NCBI RefSeq assembly: GCF_003669035.1
Contig: NZ_CP033070.1
Coordinates: forward strand, 2,294,001 to 2,358,000
Reading direction: 5' to 3'
DNA length: 64,000 bases
Origin: Chryseobacterium sp. 3008163
GTDB lineage: Bacteria > Bacteroidota > Bacteroidia > Flavobacteriales > Weeksellaceae
Made by a program: the position numbers and the translations under genes. The notes under the pieces were generated by a model. It had not been told where the DNA came from and did not search any database. It saw nothing but the letters and a program-made list of their open reading frames with translations. Below, piece after piece: positions 27,642 to 37,690 of this stretch; positions within the stretch are counted from its first letter, which is position 1, and every line of letters starts with the position of its first letter.

Positions 27642-27851
27642 TAAATTCTGTATAATTTATAAGATTTACAAGATAACATTTTTAATTAATAAATGCAAGC
27701 GGAGTATTCAAATATGGTGTTTTCCCCTTTTCAATTCTAGTTCTTTTCCTCTGTTTTAGCTCTATCACCTGCACTTACCTTTACACCGTAAAAAATTCAT
27801 TTACAGAAGATAACATTAAAACTAATTATTAACCCCAAATTAATATTAAAC

Positions 27852-28331
27852 ATGAAAAGAACTTTTATCTACGGCTTCTTTTTGACCCTCTGCACAGTTC
27901 TGCCCATCAATGCACAAAAAGCAGTTCTCGCAACGGGATCAAATGCAACAGGAAGTAACGGCTCAGCTTCTTACAGCGTAGGGCAGATTGATTACACCAA
28001 CAAAGGAACAAATAGTTTAATCATGGAAGGTGTACAACAAGCCTACGAAATTACTACCCTTTCTACCACAGAAACTGCGGGCTCAGACAAAAAAGACATT
28101 TTATTGTATCCGAATCCTTTTAAAGACTTTATTTTTCTGGATTTTAGTACAAACGACTACCGAAATTCTGACTATCAATTATTTGATTCTTCAGGTAAAC
28201 TTGTGAAACAGGGCAAGATCAAAGAATCAAAATCAGAACTCAATTTTTCAGACCTCCCTTCTGCGATGTACATCATTCGAATAAATCAAAACGGGAAAAA
28301 CATTAAAACATTCAAAATCATTAAAAAATAA
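27852..28331 (+). CDS. Small T9SS type A sorting domain protein
   Basis: A 159-residue exported protein with a signal peptide (cleaved near PINAQ). The C-terminal ~80 residues are a type A T9SS sorting domain: LLYPNPFKDFIF, a YQLFDSSGKLVKQG strand pair, LPSAMYIIRI and a KTFKIIKK end. The region between the signal and the sorting domain contains SNATGSNGSASYSVGQIDYTNK, a common phrase in Flavobacteriia secreted proteins. It should be exported through T9SS. The gene starts a three-gene operon (next start 5 bp after the stop). Confidence 0.9.
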   Translation: MKRTFIYGFFLTLCTVLPINAQKAVLATGSNATGSNGSASYSVGQIDYTNKGTNSLIMEGVQQAYEITTLSTTETAGSDKKDILLYPNPFKDFIFLDFSTNDYRNSDYQLFDSSGKLVKQGKIKESKSELNFSDLPSAMYIIRINQNGKNIKTFKIIKK

Positions 28332-28336
28332 CCACC

Positions 28337-30884
28337 ATGAAAAGAATTTTACTAACAGTCGGAATTTTACTAGGCTGTCATTTAGTATCAGCCCAAGCTC
28401 CGGAAAAAATGAGTTATCAGGCCGTAATGAGAAACACAACCGGTCAATTGCTAGTTAATCAGAGCATCGGAGTGAAAGTAAGCATTTTACAAGGTTCACC
28501 TGCAGGAACAGTAGTTTATTCTGAAAGACTGACCGGAACGACCAATGTCAACGGATTAATCAGCATGGAAATAGGAACAGGAACTGTACTTTCAGGAACT
28601 TTTGCAACCATCAACTGGCCGTCTGGCAATTATTATTTAAAAACAGAAACCGACCCTACAGGCGGAACGACCTACACAATTGCGGGAACAAGTCAATTAC
28701 TAAGTGTACCTTATGCAATGTATGCAAAGACTTCCGGTAGTTCCGGAGGGGAAGTCTTACCTTACCCTATACTGCGACAGTAAACAATGCCAGTAATCTT
28801 TTCTCAATAACAAACGATGGCGACGGAACTTCTCTTGAAGGAAACAACAACACTACAACGTCAAGTATAGTGGCTGTTCGAGGAACTGTTACTAATGTTA
28901 CTCCTGGAGGTTTTTCTTCAGGTGTAAGAGGAATAAATAATGGTACAGGAGGATTAGGTGTCGGTGTTTGGGGAAGCCAAAACGGAAGCGGATGGGGTGT
29001 TTACGGTGTTACTCCGAGCGGGCTTGGGGTCTACGGAAATTCATCAGGTGCAGGTTATGGAGTTTATGCCAACAGCAATACAGGAACGGGACTTAATGCT
29101 ACAAGTACAAATGGTCCCGCTGCCAACATTTCAATTTCAAATAATGCAAATGCAAATACGGTTCTTACCGCAAATACCGTAGGAAACGGAACCGTCATCA
29201 ATGTCTCATCTTCTGGTTCAGGAGCAGGCGTTATGAGTAGCACAGGAACCGGATTCGCCATTCATGGTATCACGAGTGCACAGAGTTCTGCAGGAGTTAT
29301 TGCCGATAACAATGGCGCCGGTGAAGCTGTAGTAGGTAGAAACACAAGCGATATTGCCGGAGCTGTGGTCGGTAGAAATGACGGCGGAGGTTACGGAGTA
29401 CACGGTTTTGTAGCAACAAATACAACAGGGAACGGTATTGGAGTATATGGAAGAGTCGGCATCAGCGGAAGCAAAGGCCGGGCAGGAAGATTTCAAAATT
29501 TCCTCGCAACAAATGACAGAAACACTTTCGAAGTAGAATCTAACAGCACCGGAAATATCCCAGACAATACTCAAGGTAACGTTTCATCTTTTCTTGCCAG
29601 TAACACAAACAGTGTAAGTGCAGCAGTAAGAGGCGAAGTAAAAACCATCTTCGGAAACTTTGGTGCAGCAGGCATTTTTGGAGTATCATCCGGAACAGGA
29701 GGATTCGGAGGGCTTTTCCATGCTTCAAATATCAACGGAAATGGAGCCGCAATGATAGCAATAACTGACGGAAATGGAAATGCTATTACAGCAAATGCCG
29801 GAAAAAACGGAAATGCAATAGAAGCTAATGTAGACGGAACAGGAAATGCACTTTATGCCTGGGTACCTACTTTTTCGGAAGGACGTGCAGGTAGATTTGA
29901 AATTTTCAATGATGAAAATGAAAGCGATGTTATATCTGTAAAAACAGTTGGTAACGGTATCGCCGGAAACTTTAAAGTCGACAGAACAACAGGAACATCC
30001 CCAGCCGTAAAAGGTGAAGTGACATCTCAATTCGCCAATTTTGGTACAGCAGGTGTTTATGGTCTTTCATCTGGTACAGGCGGATTCGGAGGTTTATTTT
30101 ATGCCTCAAACGCCACCGGAAATGGCCCCGCTTTATTAGCTTTAACTGAAGGAAACGGAAACGGAATCACCGCTAATGCAGGCGGAAGCGGAGACGGTGT
30201 AGAAGCCACAGCAGATGGTACTGGTTCAGCTATTTATGGATGGATTCCGAATTTCGGAACAGGTAAAGCAGGATATTTCAGAAACTTCAATAACGCAAAC
30301 GGCCAGCCAGTAGTTCACGTTACAACAACAGGTACCGGTTCGACATTACTAATCAACCATCAAGGTCCGTCAGGAAATATTGCCACCTACCAAAACAATT
30401 CAGCCAATGTAGCCCGTATTGATAAAACCGGAAAAGGATTTTTCAACGGAGGAACCCAAAACAGTGGTGCCGATTTAGCAGAAGCATTCGATGTAGAAGG
30501 AAATACGTCAGATTATGAGCCGGGAGATATTCTAGTAATTTCAACAGATACAGACAGAACTGTAGAAAAATCTTCAAAACCATATTCTACTCTGGTTGCC
30601 GGGGTTTATGCTACAAAACCAGGGGTTCTTTTAACAGAAGAAAACATTGATTCCGAGTTAATTGGCAAAGTACCGATGGGGTTGTAGGGGTAATTCCTAC
30701 TAAAGTTTGTCTCGAAGGAGGAAAAATAAAAAGAGGTGATCTTTTGGTGACCTCGTCAAAATCCGGAGTTGCCATGAAAGCCAATCCTAAAAAAGTAAGA
30801 ATAGGACAGGTCATCGGAAAAGCCCTTCAGGATTATGACCAAAACTCAATCGGGAAAATAAAAGTATTAGTTAACATCAAATAA
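28337..30884 (+). CDS. Large Gly/Asn/Thr-rich exported protein (frame broken twice)
   Basis: An exported protein of about 849 residues, read in three pieces because of two apparent one-base losses, both in G runs (28748-28751 and 30678-30681). Adding one G at each gives GSSGGGSLTLPYTATVNN and VPMGVVGVIPTKVCLEGG, seamless continuations. It has a signal peptide (VSAQAPEKMSYQAVMRN), an N-terminal beta domain, then imperfect Gly/Asn/Ala-rich repeats (such as SSGTGGFGGLF twice, about 360 bp apart). The C-terminal ~130 residues, beginning GADLAEAFDVEG, resemble a tail-fibre-like C-terminal domain found in surface proteins (GDILVIS, VAGVYATKPGV, RGDLLVTSSK, GQVIGKAL). Role unknown, probably cell surface. 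Confidence 0.75.
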
Positions 30885-30892
30885 AAACTACC

Positions 30893-31303
30893 ATGAAATC
30901 ATTATATATCATTCCTTTTTTATTCTTAAGCGTAACATTTTATGCACAAGAAAATAAATCCGTAGAACCTCAGGATCAGGAAAAAGTTCTAAAAGAAGCA
31001 AAAGCATTCGAGCAGAAAATGCAAAAAGAAAGCGAACTTACTTCTCCCAAAAAAGACGAGCAAACCACTTTAGCATCAGAACAAGGTCTTGAAGTAAAAG
31101 AACAAGGTGAAAAAGTTCAAAACCAAAGCAACAATCAAGGGAAATTATTACCTAATACTGCAAGTTTTGAAGAGATTTTAGCATCAATCCCAGGCAGACA
31201 AAATACTCGCAAGGCAAAAGTTTCTACAAATAATTCTAAAGCTCAAGGTTTACCAAAAACGGCAACCTTAGCGGAAATCAAAAAAACGATTCCAAAAAAC
31301 TAG
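30893..31303 (+). CDS. Small hydrophilic exported protein
   Basis: A 136-residue protein with a signal peptide (MKSLYIIPFLFLSVTFYAQ). The rest is rich in Lys, Glu, Gln and Asn with no hydrophobic core and two similar motifs: LLPNTASFEEILASIPGR and GLPKTATLAEIKKTIPKN (pattern LPxTAxxxEIxxxIP). Last gene of the operon, 8 bp after the Gly/Asn-rich protein. The duplicated motif may be a binding segment for its surface partner; function unknown. Confidence 0.7.
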   Translation: MKSLYIIPFLFLSVTFYAQENKSVEPQDQEKVLKEAKAFEQKMQKESELTSPKKDEQTTLASEQGLEVKEQGEKVQNQSNNQGKLLPNTASFEEILASIPGRQNTRKAKVSTNNSKAQGLPKTATLAEIKKTIPKN

Positions 31304-31322
31304 ACTAGTAACCATTTATATC

Positions 31323-31362
31323 AAAAGAAGTCCGCATTCATGTGGACTTCTTTATTTTTTTT
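31323..31362. terminator. Terminator closing the exported-protein operon
   Basis: AAAGAAGTCC (31324-31333) pairs with GGACTTCTTT (31344-31353) around a 10-base loop, followed by a T-rich run. It lies between the plus-strand operon and the convergent META gene. Confidence 0.85.
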
Positions 31363-31367
31363 AAAAT

Positions 31368-31802
31368 TTAATCCCAATCAGCGGCGATAAATTTCATCTC
31401 ATTTCCATTTTTATCAGAAAGCGTTAATCGATGTCCTTCAATTTTATAATGGATCATATTTCCGAATTTCTTTATAAATGTATTTTCAAGATTCATATTC
31501 TGACAAGCCATCTCGGTACTTCCGAGATTTGAGATTTTCAGCTTTCCGTTATTTTTAAATTCAGTTGTGAAAAAAATCTTATTGCATCCCATTGTGGCAC
31601 TTCCTTTGACTTCAGTATTTATTTTTTCACCTGTCAAATTAATTCCAGCCTTATTTTCAATCAACTCCTGTTTGGGAAACTGATCAAATGAAACCAACAT
31701 CCATTCTCTTTGGTAATGCGGGTTATTTGACTTTGCAGCGGAACAATTTAAAACTAAATTTAAAATAAAAAAGGCAAAAACAAACGATAAAATGTTTTTC
31801 AT
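31368..31802 (-). CDS. META domain lipoprotein
   Basis: A 144-residue protein with a lipobox (LVLNC, Cys about residue 20) and a META/HslJ-type domain: REWMLVSFDQF, GSATMGCNKIFFTTEF, LGSTEMACQNMNLENTFI, and LTLSDKNGNEMKF. The conserved GCN and MAC motifs are present. HslJ-like lipoproteins are linked to stress or antibiotic tolerance, with no known enzymatic role. Single gene, divergent from the S46 peptidase. Confidence 0.88.
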   Translation of the reverse strand: MKNILSFVFAFFILNLVLNCSAAKSNNPHYQREWMLVSFDQFPKQELIENKAGINLTGEKINTEVKGSATMGCNKIFFTTEFKNNGKLKISNLGSTEMACQNMNLENTFIKKFGNMIHYKIEGHRLTLSDKNGNEMKFIAADWD

Positions 31803-31888
31803 ACCACTCTCCCACCCATTTTCGTACCAATTACGGATAGGTTATCGTAAAAATTAGTAAATTAGCCCCAAATAAATTATTTTATAAA

Positions 31889-34087
31889 ATGAAAAGAATA
31901 TTTTTACTATTCACTTTCTTACTTGGTTTTGCTCAAATGAGAGCAGACGAGGGAATGTGGTTATTGATGCTCGTTAAAAGACTTAACGGTGTAGATATGC
32001 AGAAAGAAGGTCTGCATCTTACTCCGGAAGAGATTTACTCTGTCAACAATTCAAGCCTTAAAGATGCTATTGTAAGCTTCGGAGGTTTTTGTACAGGAGA
32101 AATCGTTTCAGACAAAGGGTTGATTTTTACCAATCACCACTGTGGTTACGGTGCAGTTGCTGCAGCTTCTACTCCATCAAAAGATTATTTGAAGAATGGT
32201 TTCTGGGCAATGAACCAGAAAGAAGAATTCAATTCTAAAGATCTTTATGTAAGATTTTTGGTAAGAATGGATGATGCTACGCAGAGAATCAATTCAAAAT
32301 TAAACAACAACATGACTGCAGCTGAAAGAAAAGCTGTAATCGATGCTGAAACAAAAGCAATTCAGACAGAAAATTCTGAAAACGGAAAATACACTGTTGT
32401 AGTAAGAGATTTCTTCAACGGAAACGAATTTTATTTCTTCGTTTATCAGGATTATAAAGATATCAGATTAGTAGGTGCACCGCCATCTGCAATCGGGAAA
32501 TATGGTGGAGATACAGACAACTGGGAATGGCCAAGACACACAGGAGATTTTACAGTTTTCAGAGTGTATGCTGATGCTGCGGGAAATCCTTCAGAATTTA
32601 AGCCAACCAACGTTCCTTTGAAGCCTAAGCATTTTTTACCGGTTTCTCTTAAAGGAATTAAGCCTGGAGATTTCTCAATGATCTTAGGTTATCCCGGAAG
32701 AACAAACCGTTATTTGACTTCTTACGGAATCAACCAAATGGTTTCTAAAGACTATCCGGCTTGGGTAGAAACTTCAAAAATGGCAATGGATGTCATGAAG
32801 AAGTACATGGATAAAGATAAAACAACTCAGTTGGGTTATGCTTCTCAATATGCTTCTGTAGCCAACTATTGGAAAAATAGACAAGGAACCATCGATGCCG
32901 TTATCAAAAACGGAACTATTTCTGACAAACAGAACATCGAAAAAACCTTCAGAGAATGGTGTGTACAGCCGGGTAATGAAATGTACGATGGCGTTTTAGA
33001 CCAAATCGCTACTTACTACAAACAAGTTACAGACAGAAACGTAGAAAGAAATTATGCTTCTCTTTTAACAAGAAATGCTAAATATATCGCTCTTGCTTAC
33101 CAGATGGCACCTACTTTAGATGCTTATGCAAAACAAGATATGGCAGGAAGATTGGCAATGAAGCCTAAAGTTGAAGCAGCTATTAAAGATGCTTATGATA
33201 ACCTAAATACTGAGTTGGAAGGCGAAATGCTAAACTCTTTGGTCAACCTTTACAAAACGAAGGTAAAAGCCGATGTTGCATCACAGACGATTATGGCACT
33301 TGATGCTAATACATTATCAAATGTTGCATATTCTTCAATATTTGCCAACAAAACTTCTGTAACGAATTTTGTTCTGAACCCGGATCGTTTGAAATTAGAC
33401 GCAGATCCACTATTGAAAATCGCAAAAGGTGTCGCTGATGATCAAAGAATTTCTAACGAAAGATTTGTGAAAATTGATGATAACTTTGCTAAAAACAACC
33501 GTCTTTTCTTAGCTGGTTTAATGAAAGCAATGCCTGAGAAAAAATTCTATCCGGATGCTAACTCTACAATGAGATTAACTTACGGACAAATTGATACATT
33601 GCCAATCAGAGACGACAGAAACTACTTTGGAGTTACTGATAACTACTATACAACAATGGAAGGTTTAGTGGGTAAATACAAAGCTGGTGACGAAGAATTT
33701 GATCTTCCACAGAGAGTTATTGCGCTTCAAAATGCTAAAGATTACGGTCAATATGCTGATAAAGCAGGTTACCTTCCCGTGAACTTCTTGTCAAACAATG
33801 ATATTACAGGTGGTAACTCTGGTTCTCCGGTAATCGATGGTGACGGAAACCTTATTGGTATTGCATTCGACGGAAACAGCGAAGCATTAAGCGGAGATAT
33901 TGTTTTTGAAGACAAATGGCAGAAAACAATCAGTGTAGACATCCGTTTTGTTCTTTGGACGATCGACAAATATGCTGGTGCAAGAAGAATTGTAGATGAG
34001 TTGAAATTGGTAAGAGATGAAAATACTCCGGCTGACACAGGCGCATCTAAAATCAAGAATGTTCCTGCAAAAAAGAAAAAGAAATAA
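31889..34087 (+). CDS. S46 family dipeptidyl-peptidase (DPP7-type)
   Basis: A 732-residue exported serine peptidase of family S46. Signal peptide (ending QMRAD, about residue 20). Catalytic residues: His84 in TNHHCGYGA, Asp220 in WPRHTGDF, and Ser644 in GGNSGSPV. Residue 662, 18 after the nucleophile, is Gly (in FDGN), as in DPP7, which accepts hydrophobic P1 residues; DPP11 has Arg there. The enzyme should release dipeptides in the periplasm. A Lys-rich end (AKKKKK) is unusual. Length matches the family. Followed by a strong terminator. Confidence 0.95.
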   Translation: MKRIFLLFTFLLGFAQMRADEGMWLLMLVKRLNGVDMQKEGLHLTPEEIYSVNNSSLKDAIVSFGGFCTGEIVSDKGLIFTNHHCGYGAVAAASTPSKDYLKNGFWAMNQKEEFNSKDLYVRFLVRMDDATQRINSKLNNNMTAAERKAVIDAETKAIQTENSENGKYTVVVRDFFNGNEFYFFVYQDYKDIRLVGAPPSAIGKYGGDTDNWEWPRHTGDFTVFRVYADAAGNPSEFKPTNVPLKPKHFLPVSLKGIKPGDFSMILGYPGRTNRYLTSYGINQMVSKDYPAWVETSKMAMDVMKKYMDKDKTTQLGYASQYASVANYWKNRQGTIDAVIKNGTISDKQNIEKTFREWCVQPGNEMYDGVLDQIATYYKQVTDRNVERNYASLLTRNAKYIALAYQMAPTLDAYAKQDMAGRLAMKPKVEAAIKDAYDNLNTELEGEMLNSLVNLYKTKVKADVASQTIMALDANTLSNVAYSSIFANKTSVTNFVLNPDRLKLDADPLLKIAKGVADDQRISNERFVKIDDNFAKNNRLFLAGLMKAMPEKKFYPDANSTMRLTYGQIDTLPIRDDRNYFGVTDNYYTTMEGLVGKYKAGDEEFDLPQRVIALQNAKDYGQYADKAGYLPVNFLSNNDITGGNSGSPVIDGDGNLIGIAFDGNSEALSGDIVFEDKWQKTISVDIRFVLWTIDKYAGARRIVDELKLVRDENTPADTGASKIKNVPAKKKKK

Positions 34088-34131
34088 TATTTCTTACTCA
34101 ATCGAACAAAAACCTCGATGAGATTATAATT

Positions 34132-34169
34132 AAAAAGCCAAGGTAAATATGTTTTACCTTGGCTTTTTA
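34132..34169 (+). terminator. Terminator of the S46 peptidase gene
   Basis: A 16-bp stem: AAAAAGCCAAGGTAAA pairs with TTTTACCTTGGCTTTTT around TATG, with T-rich and A-rich flanks; it may work both ways. Confidence 0.93.
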
Positions 34170-34309
34170 TTTTAAATATCCTCAGTCCGATTCTTATTAT
34201 AAGCTGGAAAAATCTGTTTTAATTATTATGAATTCAAACAGATCCATTTAAAAACCTTTATTAAATTATCTTTAGGTACAATATTTTGAAGCAGGTATTT
34301 GACAAACTA

Positions 34310-35215
34310 TTAAACGTTACCATTAATTTCATAAAAAGTCTCAGTTCCATCTTTAATTCCGCTCTTCAATCGTTCAATAAAACAAGACGGCGTAACGTCT
34401 GTTTCCTTTTTAAAAGCGATTACAAAAACCTGCGGTGAGGCATAACCACACTCTTCCGAAAGATAGCTGATTTTATACTCTCTATAGACAGAATCTTCAT
34501 ACAGTTTTTTAGTAATATAACTTATCCTAAGCCCATTGATATAGCTATTGAAGTTTTTATCTCTGTGGACTTTTATAACTTCGGACAAATACTTCGTATT
34601 GGTATTTAAATGACTTGAGAGCCAGGTAAGATTAATGTCTTTTCTGAGGAATTTCTCAGAATTCTCAAACTTAATGATCTTCTTAAGAATTGCATTGGAT
34701 GTTTCTTCTGAAATCGTAGTTGAATATTTTGTATGGGTTTCCGAAGCATCATCCAAATTAAAATCATTGTTTTGTATTTTTAGAGTAGAAGTAAAATGAT
34801 CATAGTTGTTTTGCTGTAATAGGTATTTCTTTCTGTGATAAAATAAGAATGCTGCAATAATCAGAATCAAAACAATTGAATAAATAAAGACAGCAGTGAT
34901 GTTAATATTTGTATTATTACTGGCTATAAAAACAGAAGCTTTTAGAATTTGTCTTTGAAATAACACATCTCTTTCACTCAAATCTGAATAATAATCTACA
35001 CATTTTAAGTATACATTTTTTTTTAAATCTTTCAAATATTGTCTTTCAAAAGCTGCTGAAATTTCTCTCAACGTAAGTTGCTGAGCATTGGCACAAGATG
35101 AGTAAAATAAAGTCAGAAATATCAGAATATTTTTAAGCGCATAAAAATTGATGACTGATGATTTTCTCTTAGATTGGAAAAAAAACCGTCTGTGAATCAA
35201 TAGATTTTGGTTCAT
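34310..35215 (-). CDS. AraC family transcriptional regulator with membrane helix
   Basis: A 301-residue protein from ATG 35215. An in-frame ATG at 35269 overlaps the promoter -7 element, so I chose 35215. The N-terminal part has a hydrophobic segment (NILIFLTLFYSSCANAQ) and a short helical region, then a transmembrane helix (about 108-127) and a cytoplasmic AraC-type HTH domain at the C-terminus: SEKFLRKDINLTWLSSHLNTNTKYLSEVIK and ISYLSEECGYASPQVFVIAFKKETDVTP. The end is closely related to that of the regulator at 35584, but the long TPR sensor is missing. Probably a short paralogue. Confidence 0.82.
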   Translation of the reverse strand: MNQNLLIHRRFFFQSKRKSSVINFYALKNILIFLTLFYSSCANAQQLTLREISAAFERQYLKDLKKNVYLKCVDYYSDLSERDVLFQRQILKASVFIASNNTNINITAVFIYSIVLILIIAAFLFYHRKKYLLQQNNYDHFTSTLKIQNNDFNLDDASETHTKYSTTISEETSNAILKKIIKFENSEKFLRKDINLTWLSSHLNTNTKYLSEVIKVHRDKNFNSYINGLRISYITKKLYEDSVYREYKISYLSEECGYASPQVFVIAFKKETDVTPSCFIERLKSGIKDGTETFYEINGNV

Positions 35216-35266
35216 GGTTAATCTTTGTTTTTTGGTTAAAAATTCACAAAAACGAATTTTATATCC

Positions 35267-35274
35267 CAAAATTA
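35267..35274 (-). promoter_or_regulatory. Putative -7 element for the short AraC regulator
   Basis: The minus strand reads TAATTTTG, matching TAnnTTTG. It overlaps the upstream in-frame ATG (35269), which argues for translation from 35215. Confidence 0.42.
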
Positions 35275-35583
35275 GGATTATGATATTTGCCTTTTGAAAA
35301 AAACATTGAATCTATTCTGATATTATGCTAACCTATTTTAAGCTAAGCATTTGATTAACAATATAGCTAATTTGTAAAACACACAATTTAACCACCCATC
35401 TATTTAGCAATTTCAAACCTATATATTTCTGAAATTCTTTCACATAATAAATTTATTTTATCAAAAACTCAAAGTTAGGTCTACAGAATGTGCTATTAAT
35501 GATTAAATAATAAATCTGCCACATACCACTTATTAACTATTTTGTACTTTAGCTCAATTTAATAACCATTTAAGAATACCTTT
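35275..35583. other. AT-rich divergent region between two AraC-type regulators
   Basis: About 310 bp of very AT-rich sequence with no coding potential. It should hold the promoter of the TPR-AraC gene on the right; TACTTTAG at 35545-35552 is a weak -7-like match. I see no clear inverted repeat. Confidence 0.4.
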
Positions 35584-37265
35584 ATGAAAAGATTTCTTTA
35601 CCTATTATTTATTTTCGCAGTGTCTCAAGCATTGTTTTCTCAAAAAACAGAACCTGTCGGAAAAACACCTGAAGCAAAAGCAATTGATAAGCAATTAGAG
35701 GAGATTCACCAAAAGACAAAATCTTTTATCGACCCTAAATACGAAGCACCTTTGCTTCAATTAAAATCACAATCACAGAAACTAGGATATGATGACGGTG
35801 TTTTGAGAAGCGGGGACTATTTGATGGGACTGTACGTAGGAATAGAAAACGACAAAAAAGCCGCTGAACTTGCTACTGAACTCAAGAAAACTGCTAAAAA
35901 CAAGAAAGACACTTACGGTCACATATCAAGTATTTACAGACGCAGTGCGCTTACCCTCGGCTATTTAGGCTTATCTGATGCGAGTCTGAAAGACTTTAAA
36001 AAAGCAATTGAACTTGTAAAAGACGTTGAAAATAATGATAAAAAAAGCAAATTATCAGCTTTTGCCTACAACAATCTTAATATTTACTATCTCAACAAAA
36101 TAAAGGAAGAACCCACGCTGATAGACTCGATGTTTAGCAATTTTAAGAAAGGCCTTGAAATGGCCAAAATGATTAGCAACAATAATGATGTAGTTTCTAT
36201 TAACGAAAAGCATGACCTCATTGCAGATGGCAATATGCAAATCGGAAACCTTTATCTTGATCACAGTAAATCTAAAGAACGTTTACAATTAGCAGAAAAA
36301 TATCTACATGAAGCTTTAAAAATTTACGAAGACCCTAAAGTTCAGCTAGATCCTGCAAACAAAGCACGTGCTTATTCTGCTTTGAGTAGATTACACACTC
36401 AAAAAAAGAACCTCAGGAAGCAATTGATTATGGAAAAAAGGCTCTTGAAAATGAGAAACAGCACAGCAATCCTTATACAAGACTTCAATCTTATAAAGCA
36501 CTTTTAGAAGCCTATCTTGAAAACGGTGATACTGAAAATTCTAAGTTTTATCAAAATAAATATTCAAAATTATTTGATAGTATTAATTACAAAGAAATAC
36601 AAGCAAGTAATTCAACCATGAAAAAGATGGTAGCAGAAGTAGATCATCAGCACAAAGAAAACACCAAAAAACAATGGATTATAACCGGGATAATAGCTCT
36701 TTTTGCTGCCACAGCTATCATCATCTATTGGAGAAGAAGAAATAAAATTCTCCGCAAAAACTATGAGCAGATGATCGACAGGCTAAAGAACGAACAGTCT
36801 ACTCAATCATTAAATCCAAATGGCTATAATGAAGAAATAGAGACCTCTTCAGAAACTGAAATTGATGATGAACAATCTCATTCTCTTAGTAAAAATGTAA
36901 TTTCAAGCCAAACCGAAGCAAGAATTCTTAAAAGCCTGCAAAGCTTTGAAAAATCAGAGAAATTTCTTAGAAAAGACCTTACCGTCAGCTTGCTTGCCAG
37001 TCAGCTAAAAACCAACTCTAAATATCTTTCCGAAATCATTAAGAACAACAAATCTTTAAGTTTCAGCGACTACATCAATAATTTAAAGATTAACCACATC
37101 GTTCACAAGCTGTATAACGAACCTAAATATCGAGGTTACAAAATAAGCTATCTGGCAGAGGTTTGCGGATATGCTTCATCGCAGGTTTTTGTATTAGCTT
37201 TCAAAAAAATAAACGGAGTTACCCCTTCTTATTTTATTCAAAATCTTAATGAGGACAATCTTTAA
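35584..37265 (+). CDS. TPR-containing membrane AraC family regulator (frame broken)
   Basis: A protein of about 560 residues with an apparent one-base loss in an A7 run (36401-36407). Read literally the first part stops at 36507. With one more A, RLHTQKK continues as EPQEAIDYGKKALENEKQ and leads into the second part through a further helical repeat. Order: signal peptide (SQALFSQ), TPR-like repeats (about 70-330), one transmembrane helix (WIITGIIALFAATAIIIYW), then an AraC-type HTH (about 455-555; SYLAEVCGYASSQVFVLAFKKINGVTP). This architecture is common in Chryseobacterium one-component regulators. The signal and target are unknown. Confidence 0.83.
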
Positions 37266-37449
37266 TTAGGTTTCAAGGTAGCAGTACGATGGTTTAGTTA
37301 TTTATATGAATTTTAAAAACCAAATACTCACACGTATATCTTTGAGCATGACTTAAAAAAAACAACCCGCTTTTATACAATTTTCAATTTACACAGCAGA
37401 ATTGCTCATTAAATCATCTTATTCCGGTAAGAAACCAGCTAATATTGTC

Positions 37450-37485
37450 AACTAAAAACCGCTGTTTCAAGCGGTTTTTAGTTTT
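37450..37485 (+). terminator. Terminator hairpin
   Basis: AACTAAAAACCGCT pairs with AGCGGTTTTTAGTT around GTTTCA, followed by TT. It lies 185 bp after the TPR-AraC stop and is nearly symmetric. Confidence 0.8.
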
Positions 37486-37560
37486 GTCACGAATTTACCC
37501 TTCAATCCATATATACTTGAAAATCAATAGTTTTATTTTGTAAAATAACAATTATTCATA

Positions 37561-37598
37561 GAATGATTTCGGAATATCTGAGATCATTCTTTTTTTTC
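37561..37598 (+). terminator. Second terminator-like hairpin
   Basis: GAATGAT pairs with ATCATTC across about 15 bases and is followed directly by a T8 run. It insulates the surface-protein island from upstream transcription. Confidence 0.65.
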
Positions 37599-37690
37599 AT
37601 GGGAGACAACTATGTAATATTGTTTCAGTTTTAATAAGAACATCCCCTCTACCTTATTACACTAAAAACATACAACAAAATAAGACTCTG

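Larger units (their letters stand above)
37266..37690. other. Non-coding gap with two terminator hairpins
   Basis: About 425 bp with no gene I can support. It holds two terminator-like hairpins (37450-37485 and 37561-37598), then an AT-rich leader to the gene at 37691. Confidence 0.5.

Noticed and set aside
29218..30030. Minus-strand frames of 62-118 codons opposite the Gly/Asn-rich repeat protein
   Set aside because: Composition is the mirror of the Gly/Ser/Thr repeats. The sense frame has a signal peptide, operon context and a recognisable end.
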